Source: Anthoceros angustus
Taxonomy: Eukaryota > Streptophyta > Anthocerotopsida > Anthocerotales > Anthocerotaceae
Reading direction: 5' to 3'
NCBI GenBank assembly: GCA_010909165.1
Contig: MU008187.1
Coordinates: 762,247-826,246, forward strand
Length of the DNA stretch: 64,000 nt
Part shown: positions 19,935 to 30,957 of the stretch, in pieces
How the letters are laid out: every line of letters starts with the position of its first letter
How positions within the stretch are numbered: the first letter of the stretch is position 1
The notes under the pieces: model-generated
Told to the model about the DNA's origin: nothing
What the model saw: only the letters and a program-made list of their open reading frames with translations
The model's database searches: none
Translations under genes and position numbers: made by a program

Positions 19935-21630
19935 CAGTCGCGGGGTGGATTAGCACTCAAATCTTAGGAGTTCATAGTGAGGACAGCCTCTTTCAACCTC
20001 TTGTTGCTTCCTGATTCGACACTTCTTGCTGACCACCTTGCAGCACACAAAATGCTAAGTGGTACATCCATCGGGGATGTATAGGATGTGCGTGGTCCAC
20101 ATGGTATCGGTTCACTATGCATAATGATGTGGGGACTGGTGGATCGATATATTTCAGGGAGAGGAAATGGAAGGATGGAAGGATGGCCGAGGAGGAATGA
20201 CACATCCACCTTTACAACCTTGTACTTGATTGAAGTTTGAAAGTATTATTCTACAACAGGCCGTGTGAAGTGTCGAAGAGTACACAGGTTTTTTACTGCG
20301 AATCTTTTGCTTCTTAGTACAGTAGCTGCTGCGCGGAGGGATAGGTTTATCTGAAGATGGACCCTTGTCGTTGATAGCAAGTTGGACCAAGCAGGTAGAT
20401 ACACAGTGGCTGTTTTGCTGCTGTTGGTTTGCTGAGATAGCAGACTGGTTAGCTCATTGGAATTGGGTTAGGCAGCTGTAGATAGGCGTAAGTGGAAGGT
20501 GAGAAAAATCTGCACACCCATTTGTGGTGAATTGAGTTAGAGGTGGTCACTCGCACATAGCGTCTCTGTTTTGCTCCAGTTGAGCAGATTTGTGTTTCCA
20601 ACGAACGCGGGCTATCCAAGAGAGGAGTGACTTGTCTTAGGAAGGTTTCGAATGCCAACTCTTTCATCATGTTGTGGGATAGCTTCAGGTTGAGCGACGC
20701 GGTTAAGCTGAGCTCTGAAGTCAAAGGCCGCCTCTTCAGGCAATCGCACATTGTCGAGGGATTGTTGAGTTGTTGAAGAGAAGGAAGCCTGGAACCACGC
20801 TCTTGAACTGTTAGCTTCAGCCGCGGGTAGAGTCCCTGTCAAACTCCGGTTCCTCCTCCCTTATCGGGGTGTCCGAGAATCGTAGAATGTGCTATGAAAT
20901 GGCCTTGCTACTGACTATTGACGTGTTGTCTTTGTCAGAGGTCGAGCTTGCAACTAATGACGGTCATGGGTTGTTGGACAGCCTCTGGTGTTCTGTCAGC
21001 ATCATCAGTTCGTTTTGTGAGGGATTGGAACAGCACAGTCATTAGACGACACCTAACATATGGATGTATGCGTATATGTTCGTACATACTAGGCTGGTTG
21101 TCGGGAAACGCAGCAATGTGACTAGTTGATTGGGTGAAGAATTCCTAGACACGAGTCTGTCCAGCGGGAGTTGGTAAGCACGAGATTCCATGAATCATGA
21201 AATAAATGCACTCACTGGTGTATATTCCTGCAACTGGCCAGACAAATGCGCCGAAACAAACAAAAGAGGGAGCAAGTTGGAAGCTGCAACCACAGGCTAT
21301 GCACAGCGCTCGTCCTCGTTGGAGGAAACCAGTTTCCATGTTTTGGGTAACGTCTCATGCATGGACTTAACAACAAGACAGCAAGGCCTTCTGAATTAGC
21401 TCATCGTGGGTCCCGGGTTTGCAAGCCAGCTGACGTGGCTGATCCTAACACCACCCCGGGTAGAAGGATCAGGCTGACCAGACCAGTTCCTGCAGTGGGG
21501 TGACTGTTGGATCTTCCAGAATCGGACATTCCTGTCGTGTTTCTTCAGGAGGCGATGGAGAGTGAAAGATATTCCTGTCGTGTTCCTTCAACAGTCGATG
21601 GAGAATGTGACAATTTTGAAGTAACTGTTG
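19935..21630. other. Intergenic; 43-bp tandem duplication near the right end
   Basis: No gene is recognised. The first few hundred bases are likely AP1G 3' untranslated sequence. A 43-bp unit beginning attcctgtcgtgt is repeated at 21528 and 21571, just beyond the stop of the ATL gene. Confidence 0.45.
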
Positions 21631-22869
21631 CTACGTCGTAGAGACAGCTGATTGCTGCAAGTCCAAAACATGATGCGACGCCTCGGCCTCCGCCTCTGCC
21701 TCTACCGTGGAGTCCCCAGATTGCAGAGCCAGTGCCTGAGGGCGAGACAAGCTCCGAAGCAGGGAGGGATCCCGTCTCATGGAATTCCGAAGCCTCTCTG
21801 TGAAGGAATGCCTGCGGTCGTGAGAGATCGAAACCGGAGCCGACCCATGTCCTACGCTCGCCTGCTCCCTTCCCAAGCTGAAGGCCCGCTTCACAGGCCT
21901 GGGCGTGACGGACTCCAGCCCCGCAGCATCGGGGGCAGCCCATCGGATATCCTCCGACCCCGGCCTCCGCTTCCTGTTGCTTCCCAGCATGCGCCCCTCC
22001 GCTTCCTGCTCGGACTCCAGCTCCCCGGAGTGCTCCGGCGCAACCACGATGGCCACGTGCTCCCCGACGGAGCTTCCTTCTCTCGCGGCTTGCGAGATCT
22101 CCCCAACGGGAAGCTGGCTGCGCTCCACCGTGCCCGATGCGGAGGCCGCGGTGTCCTGCCCGGCCTGTGATTCCGCGCCGGGGCCCGTAGGAGGCGTCTG
22201 CGCTGCGTCCTGGGAAATGACGGTGAGGGAGACAGCCAGCCCGGGGTTGTTCCCGTTGGAGCCGCCGTCTTGAGAGCCGTCTACCTGGTACCTCCCGCTC
22301 AGCAGCGACAGCATCCGTCTCAGAGACGACTGCTTCTTCACCTGGATGTTGGACCTGCAGATGGGGCAGGATGTGTGAGAGAGGAGCCAGGTGTCCACGC
22401 ACTCCTGGTGGAACACGTGATTGCATCCAGGCAGCAGCCGCACTCCCTCCCCTTCCTGGTACTCGTTCAAGCACACTGAGCAGTCCCCGATGTGGCCCTT
22501 CAGGCCTGCCGACTCCGGAAAGCCCCCCTTCTTGTAGCTGAAGAGAGGAAGAGTCTGGATGAAGGATGCGTCCAGCCCTTGCCCCACCCGTAACAGAGGC
22601 TCCACCGGGTTCACAGGCAATGCTGTCTGCGACGCCTGGCTCCTAGAGGTCCTGTGAGCTCCCAGATGGAGGTTTGCGTTCTGCTGGTTCCGAATGTCCA
22701 TGCATAGCTGCCTGGTTCTGACGAGGAAGATCACTATGAACACGGCCATGACGAAGATGAAGAGGAATCCCAGCACCGCATACTGAGGGAATCCTTTCGT
22801 ATTCGAAGGAAATAAACCTGAATCGGTGCCACAATTACTCGGGCTAGTGCTGCAGCCAGTGGAACTCAT
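21631..22869 (-). CDS. ATL-family RING-H2 E3 ubiquitin ligase
   Basis: The protein (ATG at 22869, 412 residues) is a membrane-anchored ubiquitin ligase of the plant ATL family. It has one hydrophobic segment at about residues 30-51 (YAVLGFLFIFVMAVFIVIFL), a basic stop-transfer, and the GLD motif (GLDASFIQTLPLFSYKK, about 98-114). The RING-H2 is at 130-171 with C130, C133, C149, H151, H154, C157, C168 and C171, a Pro next to the seventh position (SCPIC), and Trp161. The long Ser-rich tail (175-412) contains EPLLR-type and RSLSRPQ segments without further domains. ATL genes are commonly intronless, as here. Substrate specificity cannot be read from the sequence. Confidence 0.9.
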   Translation of the reverse strand: MSSTGCSTSPSNCGTDSGLFPSNTKGFPQYAVLGFLFIFVMAVFIVIFLVRTRQLCMDIRNQQNANLHLGAHRTSRSQASQTALPVNPVEPLLRVGQGLDASFIQTLPLFSYKKGGFPESAGLKGHIGDCSVCLNEYQEGEGVRLLPGCNHVFHQECVDTWLLSHTSCPICRSNIQVKKQSSLRRMLSLLSGRYQVDGSQDGGSNGNNPGLAVSLTVISQDAAQTPPTGPGAESQAGQDTAASASGTVERSQLPVGEISQAAREGSSVGEHVAIVVAPEHSGELESEQEAEGRMLGSNRKRRPGSEDIRWAAPDAAGLESVTPRPVKRAFSLGREQASVGHGSAPVSISHDRRHSFTERLRNSMRRDPSLLRSLSRPQALALQSGDSTVEAEAEAEASHHVLDLQQSAVSTT

Positions 22870-24345
22870 GTTGCCAGCCACCAGCTCTATCGTTCCATTC
22901 GATGTTTCAAGGCCCCAAGGTTGTCCAGACCTTCTGTTGCTACAATAACTTCACCTCTCACTCACGTCGGATCAGAAGGCTCTGCGCATACGGACTCCTG
23001 GCTGCAGTCTTGTCGAGCTCGGCCAAATACTGTTTCGTGTCGAGGCAAGGCAGCTCCATTCTCGCTTCTGAGCCTCCGCCCTGGATCATCAAGGTTCAAA
23101 CGAATTATCGGATAAGCACAACAGCATTGTTTCAACCATGATCCTGCTGGAAAGAGAGTACGACAGAGCACGGCCACTGACAACCCGATCCAACCAGCAG
23201 GGACCTAAGCAAGCAATCCAGGAAGAAAGTTCCACAAACTGCTGCATTGCAAGTTCCTACATTGAAGAGAGAGTGGAATTAAATCGAGGTTACAGAACCG
23301 GGGACGGATCATAAAGTTTCTCGAGTCCTGAGCTTGAGATATTAGCACTGGGAAGAATGTTGGACACGCAACAGCTGCGACATAACGTGACATAGCGAAG
23401 CCCGAAATAGTACCAGCTATTGAAGAAGAGGGGGTGGAAACCGAGCGTTGGGAAACTGCGTGCTGGCGTGTTGGAGAAACCGAGTCGGGAGCAGGGCATG
23501 ATCCTCGACATGCAGATACTGGGGCCGCGCCGGGAGGGCAGCGAAGCATACGGCCGCTGGAAGAGGAGGAGGAGCTGAAGACAGCCACAGGAGATGCGCG
23601 CGACGCGGGAAGGAAGGAGGAGAGGAAAGAGAGACGCAGTAGCCAGTGAACTCGGCACAGAACTCGGGGGCAACGAGAGTGTGATGTTATGGAGCACAAT
23701 GATGGCAGCAAGCTGGCACGGAAACTAGGGGAGAGAACCTTCTTTCGCAGCACCTGTGTCATTAAATAAAAGTTGCTCGTCCGGGGCCTAGGCTTTAGCT
23801 GCCTGCCTGAACGGACCCCGAGTCGGTCAATGCTTGACTCCTTCGCACCTGTCCTCCGTGACCGTGCCCTACGCGCACGCTTCCAAGTCAAGAAAGCCTG
23901 CCTACCGCCAACCGCTCCTTCCGGGATCCTCCATCGGCCACAGCCGGTTCCCGGTTCCCACTGTTCCGCAAACGCGCAGCAGCTGCCGGAGCGGCTGCCG
24001 CTTCCCGTGCCGCGGCCTGCCTTGAATCGCTCCGGATCGGATTGTATCGAGGCGAGGCTGTGGAGACGAATTTGTGTGCTGTCCAGATCCAGGATCCGTC
24101 TCATGTGTTGTGGATGCTGGTGGAAAGCGGATTGTTTGATTTCCGTGTGAGCTTTCTGTTTTCGTTTGCTGTGCTGTGCTTGGAAGGAGCCAGGGTTTAT
24201 ACCTGCGGCAGGCGCAGGCGCAGGCAAGCTTGTTTGCGGGATCCAGCAGCTGGAAAGACCTGCACCGGTCTTGATGCATGTGCAGGAGCGTTGGATCGAG
24301 CTGTTTGAAGTCGAGTTTGGATCTTGAAAAGGAGAGGTGGAAGCG
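22870..24345. other. Intergenic; contains an unassigned 340-codon minus frame
   Basis: The minus strand at 24227-23205 is open for 340 codons, but it is Ser/Arg/Pro-rich, resembles no family I know, and overlaps the likely promoter and leader of the metacaspase. A second minus frame (23697-23290) overlaps it in another register. I consider both more likely chance than genes. A TATA-like word (gtttatacc, 24196) precedes the metacaspase start by 150 bp. Confidence 0.3.
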
Positions 24346-25440
24346 ATGGCGCTCCTGCTGGTGAACTGCAGTCAGTGTAGGACTCCCTTGCAGCTTCCGC
24401 CAGGTGCGACTGTTATTCGGTGTGCTCTCTGCCAGGCCGTGACCTCAGTGACCACGCCGAGAGAAGGAGGCGTGTCACACCCCGGGTATCCGGCTCCTTA
24501 CCAGCCGGCAGCTTCCAGCGGGGTGCAGCTCTACGGGCAGCCAGCTCCCACTCAGTATGCTCCTGCGCCTCCGCAGGCCCATGGCTCCAAGAGAGCCGTC
24601 ATCGTCGGCATCTCGTATCGCTACACACGTCATGAGCTCAAGGGATGCATCAACGATGCCATGTGTATGCGGTACATGCTCATCAACAGGTTCAAGTTTC
24701 CGGAGTCTTCTATTCTCGTGCTCACGGAGGACGAGGTTGATCCACTGAGGAAACCTATCCGGCATAACATTCTGATGGCGTTGCACTGGCTCGTGCTTGC
24801 AAACAAGGCTGGAGATTCTTTGGTTTTCCACTTCTCAGGTCACGGCTCGCAGACACCGAACTACCGAGGGGAAGAGGCCGATGGTTATGACGAGACAATC
24901 TGTCCACAAGACTTCACTACGGCAGGGATGATTGTGGACGATGAGATAAACGAGAGAATTGTCAGACCCTTGGTTCCTGGCGCTAGACTGCATGCCATAA
25001 TTGACGCCTGTCACAGTGGGACGGTGCTGGACTTGCCATATCTCTGTAGGTTTAATCGAGTGGGACAGTTTCAGTGGGAGGATCATCGGCCTCGTTCAGG
25101 CAAATGGACAGGCACCAGCGGTGGACAGGTCTACTCTTTCAGTGGCTGTGACGACAACCAGACTTCTGCTGATACTTCATCTCTTTCCCAGATCACTTCT
25201 ACAGGAGCTATGACCTTTTGTTTCATACAAGCTGTGGAACGAGGAGCGGCAACTTACGGAGCCGTGCTCAATGCCATGCGGTATGCAATCCGGGAGGCGG
25301 ATTCAAAGCTGAGCACTGGTGGTCCTGTCAGCTCCCTGTTGGAAATGCTTGTCACTGGTGGGAGCTACAACCGGATGACTCAAGAGCCCCAACTCACATC
25401 CTCTGACATGTTCGACATCAACTCTCACTTTTATCTGTGA
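24346..25440 (+). CDS. Type I metacaspase with LSD1-type zinc finger, intronless
   Basis: This Cys protease of clan CD cleaves after Arg/Lys and is implicated in cell death and protein aggregate clearance in plants. The first ATG of the frame is at 24346, giving 364 residues, close to Arabidopsis MC1. The N-terminal LSD1-type zinc finger has Cys at about 8, 11, 26 and 29 (CSQC...CALC), followed by a Pro/Gln-rich prodomain to about residue 78. The p20-like domain has catalytic His166 in FHFSGHGSQ and Cys222 in IIDACHSGTVLD. The p10-like region follows after a linker (250-275). Plant type I metacaspase genes usually have several introns; none is present here. Confidence 0.93.
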   Translation: MALLLVNCSQCRTPLQLPPGATVIRCALCQAVTSVTTPREGGVSHPGYPAPYQPAASSGVQLYGQPAPTQYAPAPPQAHGSKRAVIVGISYRYTRHELKGCINDAMCMRYMLINRFKFPESSILVLTEDEVDPLRKPIRHNILMALHWLVLANKAGDSLVFHFSGHGSQTPNYRGEEADGYDETICPQDFTTAGMIVDDEINERIVRPLVPGARLHAIIDACHSGTVLDLPYLCRFNRVGQFQWEDHRPRSGKWTGTSGGQVYSFSGCDDNQTSADTSSLSQITSTGAMTFCFIQAVERGAATYGAVLNAMRYAIREADSKLSTGGPVSSLLEMLVTGGSYNRMTQEPQLTSSDMFDINSHFYL

Positions 25441-26402
25441 TCAGTTCACTTATTAGTCTACGTACAACTTCGTAAGCAATTCAAAAAAATCGAGTTGGGG
25501 AGAGGCTTGATCTATGGCCTGTTTGATCTATTTGATCCGTTCCTTTGCTGATGAGCATACGTCGGCCTTCATTCAGCGAGATTATGTGACATCAAAATGT
25601 ATTGAAGCACAACAGTTTTTGCATTCGCTGAAGGGCAAGGGAGCTCTAGAGCACCAGTTGTAAATTACTAGTGTGACATCAAAGTATATTGCAACATGAC
25701 AGTTTGTGCAAATGCTGATGGGCGAGAGTATGGCTCCAGACGTTTCCCAAACGTTTCACCCTTTTTTTTTGTGATGTCCCTCGTTCACACTCCAGCTGGC
25801 TGCGTCCACCCACTTAAAACTGCAGCGAGGCGGGCGCTCCAGCTTTGAAAAACTCCACCCACTTAAAACTCCAGCGAGGCGGGCGCTCCAGCTTTAAAAC
25901 TCCAGCGTGGCGGACGCAGCCAGCTGGGGCGCCAGCTCGGCAGGCTGACTGGGCGGTGACCGGGAGTTCGTGATGGGGGCCGCGAAGGGCTGCTGAGCCT
26001 GCTGATGTGGTCCCATTAGCACGCTCACGGGACATCCTCCCGATTATGGACACACCAAAACTTCCTCAGGTTGCATCTGCTCCGGAGAAGGCAAAACAAG
26101 GATGAAACTTCTGAATGTCCTAAACGGCATGCTATGAAAGAGTGCTCAATATAATTTATTTATGAATTCTTTTTACGAAACGTTCATTTTCTCTGAACCT
26201 TGACTCGGGTGTAGCGTGACCAAACAAGGCGTGCTAGACTACATAGCGGCAGCCCGTTAAGGACAAAGTGGTCTTGGAACATGCAGCTCTATGATAAAGA
26301 TAGCAGGAAGTATAAGTTGGCTCGTGTGCCCGAGGAATTCTCGATTCAAGAGCATGAAATGTACACCCGAGGAGTGAAGTTGGTGATCCGCTGTTTTCCG
26401 AG
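25441..26402. other. Intergenic with two local duplications
   Basis: A diverged direct duplication of about 90 bp lies at 25585-25735 (gtgacatcaaa...cagtttttgca, then gtgacatcaaag...cagtttgtgca). A 49-bp tandem repeat (cacttaaaactccagcgagg) spans about 25805-25910. No coding sequence was found. Confidence 0.5.
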
Positions 26403-28963
26403 TCACTCTGAAGTTACCGAAAGTCTCGCCCAATCCGGAAGAGGACATTCATAGCTCCATTTCTCACATGAATATTTTACGCAATGCAACCAGATCCCAA
26501 CGACGTCCTCCTCGTATCTGCACAAGCAAGACCGGACGTAGATTTACGCTTCAACACACTCAGCTCTCTTATCAACGTTGCTAAAGAGATTTACCCTGCA
26601 GGTTCCCAATTCGGACAATGTGTGCAAAGGGGATCTGCTGTAAACTCCGCTACTGAGCTTCTTGCGAAAAGATGGGAACTTCCGGCATCCTGCTTCGCTT
26701 CTCTTCCTGCTTTACAACATTCGGTCTTCAGATCGGCTTCCGTTGTTTCTTGTATCTGGCCTGGTTCCATTTTTCGTTTCATAATTCAACACACGTTACC
26801 ATCAATGTGAAATCAACCAACTTTCCTTTGGGCGTTACCCCTGCTGCAGAAACAGACCCAACCTGGGGGAGAAGTAGTTTCGGTTGCAATGATTGGACAT
26901 CTAAGAGGGCTGTCAGCTCCTCTAGCTGCTGCTTGATCAGCTGTTGTTGCTTCTCTTGACCTCCTTGCGACGTTCTTGTGGAGATAGAGGGCATCATTAG
27001 CAATGGGATGGCCCAGGTATTGCAGATGAACACGGATCTACAGGTCAACCAAAACTGTTAGAGACTCTGGATGACTAAAACTCTTTCCCACAACGTAGTC
27101 AGCAACCACGAAGACACATAGTGCTCGGGGACTCTCACCTGATGGGTTCTGCCTGTAAGAGGCATGCATTTGACAATGCTATATTTCCCATTGGTGCTAA
27201 GCCTTAAAAACCGGGTGCAGGAATCCTTGCCTTGTCTCCCACCTTCCTCAGGTGCTTGCTGAAGAGCGCAGCGTGTGCAAAGATGCCAGTGTAGTCAAGC
27301 AACTGGGTAAGAATGTCTGGTACTTTCCATACTGTGTGCAATAACCAAGACCAGGGCATCTGGTACCTCCACAGTGCTGAGGCCCTCGCGAGCATCATAT
27401 AAAACTGGAGCGTTCACTTCCTCCTGCGTCAATGAAATTGGTTGTCAGCATTACGTAGTATGCCAATTACAAAACAGTGGAAGGAGGGGTGCGCAAATAG
27501 GTACCTCACTTTCTGGAAACACACCCAGTACTTTGGCAACGTATTCCTTCTGAACTCTTCCTGCCTCGATCTGTCAAGGAGGGGATCAGAGTTTGCAAAA
27601 GGAGGAGCGTCAAACAAAGTGAAAAGGGTATCCATGCAAGCACACTAAACTTGGTTCATGCTGAGACACAACAGAAAAGAAATGACCTCTTCACGAAACA
27701 GATCCGCTGTGTGCGCATTCCTTGCAAGGATCAACAGACCAGATACAAGCCGATCAAGCCGATGTATGGCTGTAATCAGTAAAGGCCCAGAAACAAATGG
27801 CATTATGTAAACGCTACTAGACAGCAGACTTCCTGCATCATAGAACTCATCACACAAGACCTGCAGATGCTACTCCAGAGGATACGGTAAAGGGGCCCGG
27901 CTTTATGCTCGGCTTGTAGAATTCCTATCACTGTGTTCTTCCGATACTGACCACATGCATGGACCTGAAACATTAGACCTCAAAAATTATCCAGAGTGTC
28001 AAACATAGTCTCTGCAAGCAATTGTACGATCTGAGGAAGGGCTGTATCTAACCACCAAGTTAGCACAGATACTTACAGGGACAGAAGCAGGTTTGCACAC
28101 AACCAACACATCTGGCCCTTCCTCCAGTACTGTCACAGGCTCTGCCATCACAGGTGGTTCATGCCTAGGGCCAGGGTTATTGAGGTGCACGAGCCAATAT
28201 GCAAGCTATGCGTCTGAGAAGGAATGAATGTGACTAACAATGGGATACTGAACTCCAGGAAATACCTGTGTACAAAATGACTCACTGGTTGGGAGTCGCG
28301 TACAACATAACTGATTGTGATCCTCTGCCCACCGACACGGATCCTACCACGTTCGACAGCTTCCACCTTGAAAATGGCAGAGATCTCAGCTCCATTTCAC
28401 AACCATTAACCCAGCATAGAGCATTTCAACAACTATATACTCAAGAACGAGGATGCGGCTAGAAAGATGGCTCACATAGTATTGAGCAGGGCGCTGTCGA
28501 AATTCGTGTGAAAACAGATCAACAATGTTCTTTCCCGCCCACCTTCTTTTCACCTGATACAAGACAAGATGAACGACGCTAATCAACGGAGATGTTGGCC
28601 TCAGCTGAAAGTACTTCGAGCATGCATGAAGGCCAAGACTTTATTCTTCATTGCAATAATCCTTTAAAAAGGTTGCAAACCAGTAGGAGAGAAAACAAAC
28701 GTGTGCAAGGAACTCGAAGAAATATGGCCGCACCAGTCGCCTTCCTGTGTGAATCATATTGCCCAGCAGTCAGTTAGCACTTCATTGTTGAGATACATCG
28801 AGTTTCATAAGCAACATAAAGGATCGAATACAAAGGAGCAACATCCTGTACCCTCTCTGAAGATGTAATCTTCAGCGGTAGCTGGTCTGTCAGTGGTTTC
28901 CCACCGAATATTTGTATCATCCACAAAGTTACTGCCCACCTGGGAACTTGCAAACGGCAGCAT
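26403..28963 (-). CDS. RluA-family RNA pseudouridine synthase (plant PUS7-like/RPUSD2-like), 13 exons
   Basis: This enzyme isomerises uridine to pseudouridine in RNA. My exon model (minus strand) is 28963-28852, 28744-28701, 28553-28476, 28366-28266, 28164-28077, 27964-27886, 27769-27687, 27570-27505, 27423-27367, 27258-27139, 27037-26863, 26760-26595 and 26517-26403. All introns are GT-AG and 77-147 bp, and the total is 427 residues. Landmarks in order are EDYIFREGRRLVRPYFFEF; an S4-like segment VDLFSHEFRQRP...GRIRVGG; HEPPVM; VVCKPASVPV; the catalytic motif IHRLDRLVSGL with its Asp; LTGRTHQ; VHLQYLGHPIAND; CTHCP; and the C-terminal YEEDVVGIWLHC. The ATG at 28963 is the first in frame. The exon 11/12 boundary is the least certain. 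Exon 3 has an inverted extra copy at 30494-30571. Confidence 0.88.
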
Positions 28964-29286
28964 GGCATACCTGGGCAAGCAAGCCACGAATTTTAGGGAG
29001 CACGCTCTTAAATTCAGATTGTTTGCTTGCCCGGATATATGTATGTGATATCCGAACTTGTGCGTGCCCTAACTATCATCAGGAGTATAGGATGTGGTCG
29101 ATGTCATAGCACTGTCACAGAGGTATTGTGGAGATCGATTGCTTACCGAGATATGTGAGCTTGAGGCTGCGCGAACTACGGAGTGCCGGATATGGTAGAT
29201 GCGCCTCCTGTTGCAGCAGGTGTTTTCACCCCGGAGCTAGACTGACTACTCACAATTAAGGCCGAGAACATTCAGCTGGCGAGGTC
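28964..29286. promoter_or_regulatory. Divergent promoter region between the pseudouridine synthase and TRAPPC2L genes
   Basis: The two start codons are 323 bp apart and face away from each other. No strong TATA box is seen. A minus-strand word gatatcacatacatat (29034-29049 region) and a Cys-codon-rich short frame are of no clear meaning. A shared housekeeping promoter is the simplest inference. Confidence 0.4.
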
Positions 29287-30108
29287 ATGGTCATGGTCAT
29301 CTGTGTAGCTGTGGTAGGGCAGCAGGTGAGTCCAGTTCCGTAGGTCTCAGTGAAATGGAGCTTTAGGCTCAAGGACCTTGGCTGCTCGATTCGTGGAATG
29401 AAAACGTTGTACGTGTGTGGCGCTGCAGAACAATCCTCTCTACTTGCAAAGCTTCACGGAAGACAACGGTGACGAGGATTTAAAGTTCCACCACTTGGTG
29501 CACTGTTCGCTGGATGTGTTCGAGGAGAAAGGTACGTAGGTACGAGGGGAAGCCCCTGTTCAACGCATCTGACATTTGCAGTCTTAAGCATTACGTTGAG
29601 AAAACGTTCAGTCTTATTCTTGCCTGTGACCTGCAGTGAATACCAAAAAAGCAGGTGCGACATCAAGCGAGACATTTCTTGGTCTTCTTTACCCTTCAGA
29701 AGGATATAAAATGTAAGAACCGCTTTTCTATGCTGTGGTGTAGTTGAAAGTCGTGCTTCACTTTCATTTGATGCTGTGTTGCTTCTCGCAGTTTTGGATA
29801 CTTGAGTAACACGAAGATCAAATTTGTTCTTATCACCAGTGATCAAGAACACAGGGATGCAGACGTCAGAGGTGTAGGTTCCTCGACTGTAACCTGCCTT
29901 TGGAAGTGGAACGGGACTTGAGGTCCCTCAATTGATGCTAGAAATGACGTGTGTTTGCTGTTTGCAGTTTTTTCGTAGATTCCATGCGGCCTATGTGGAT
30001 GCAGCGTCAAATCCTTTCCATGTGCCAGGGAAGAGGATCACATCACCTGCCTTTGCAGAAAGAATTAGTGCCATCGTGAAGTCTTTTGGTGCCACTTCAG
30101 CAGCCTGA
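29287..30108 (+). CDS. TRAPP complex subunit 2-like protein (TRAPPC2L / Trs20 family), 5 exons
   Basis: This is a small longin-fold subunit of the TRAPP vesicle-tethering complex, acting in ER-Golgi and Golgi traffic. The exons are 29287-29325, 29429-29531, 29637-29712, 29792-29873 and 29968-30108, with GT-AG introns of 79-105 bp. The joined frame is 146 residues, the family's usual size. Landmarks are VICVAVVGQQNNPLY, KFHHLVHCSLDV, ETFLGLLYPSEGYK, FGYLSNTKIKFVLIT, DADVRGFFRRFHAAYVDA, SNPFHVPGKRI and AERISAIVKSFG. A second in-frame ATG at 29293 is an equally good start. The phase of every junction agrees. Confidence 0.93.
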
Positions 30109-30219
30109 CGTGGGCTTCTGATGATAGCATGATGCAGCTGCTGGCAATGGCTGTCTGCAACAGGATGCGACAAAATGGATGCAAGATGCATGAGGTTGTC
30201 TTAGTTCTGTGAGTATGAT

Positions 30220-30394
30220 CCGATGCTGGTGCACCTGCTTCTCGGCACACTGATGCACTCATGGCACGCTGCACCTCAACCTTGCTCCTGGACTTTCCAG
30301 ACGTGTTTAGCACACTCCCCACTACAAGAACATCAGCTTTGGAGTGTGGGATATCGTGCGGCCTGCTGATTGTACGCACCGCTATCGATTTCAT
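30220..30394 (-). pseudogene. PPR relic
   Basis: The minus-strand frame reads ADVLVVGSVLNTSGKSRSKV...QRAMSA, a worn PPR helix pair (compare LQADVFLASTLINMYARSGS in the intact gene). The same DNA, also degraded, occurs at 40720-40840. It is short and uncertain by itself; the shared copy supports it. Confidence 0.4.
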
Positions 30395-30459
30395 GGCAAC
30401 TTCCCTAGCCGCTTCCTTTCGGAGGTGCGCGATGATCTCTTACTATCCTATTGGACATG

Positions 30460-30605
30460 TCGTGTTAGCTTTGTTCGTCTTTGCTTGTATCAGGTGAAAA
30501 GAAGGTGCGCGGGAAAGAACATTCTTGATCTGTTTTCACACGAATTTACAGAGCGCCCTGCGCAACATTATGTGAGCTGTCTATCTACCCGCATCCTCGT
30601 TCTTG
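30460..30605 (+). pseudogene. Inverted copy of pseudouridine synthase exon 3 with intron flanks
   Basis: The 78-bp exon 3 of the neighbouring minus-strand gene is repeated here on the plus strand at 30494-30571, with the acceptor (tatcag) before it and the donor (gtgagc) after it, plus about 30 bp of intron on each side. The frame is retained (VKRRCAGKNILDLFSHEFTE), with several substitutions including Trp to Cys. Lying downstream of TRAPPC2L, it is a stray DNA-level duplication. Confidence 0.85.
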
Positions 30606-30785
30606 GGTACAGTCTTGTTATCATCGTGTCAAGTTGGGATTGTTCTTGGGCACAGTCTTGTTATCATCGTGTCAAGTTGGGATTGTTCTTGGGCACAGTC
30701 TTGTTATCATCGTGTCAAGTTGGGATTGTACCCTTTTACAGTCTTGATATCATCGAGTCAAGTTGGGATTGTACCCTTTTCGACA
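30600..30785 (+). repeat. 43-bp tandem repeat, about four units
   Basis: Units start at 30600, 30643, 30686 and 30729 (ttcttgggcacagtcttgtt...), and a partial fifth starts at 30772. The array begins exactly at the end of the exon-3 copy and includes its last bases (ttcttgg), so it grew from that junction. Three further imperfect units of about 65 bp (caaaggtttacaaactcg) follow at 30785-30945. Confidence 0.9.
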
Positions 30786-30957
30786 AGTAAATGACAAAAA
30801 AATTGTCCCCTGGTCAAAGGTTTACAAACTGGATGCTGCTTAATAAGTAAATAATAAGAACAAAGGTTTACAAACTCGATGTTGCTTAGTAACAAGTAAA
30901 CGATAAGAAATCATCACCCGGTCAAAGGTTTACAAACTCGAACGCCGCACTAACTAG

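Noticed and set aside
23205-24227. 340-codon minus-strand open frame upstream of the metacaspase
   Set aside because: It is Ser/Arg/Pro-rich with no motif, overlaps a second minus frame in another register and covers the likely metacaspase promoter. GC-biased chance frame is the better explanation.
24337-24345. GTG-initiated N-terminal extension of the metacaspase (likewise at ATL 22881, AP1G 17223 and pseudouridine synthase 28987)
   Set aside because: These upstream codons are not ATG. The first in-frame ATG gives the family's normal start in each case.
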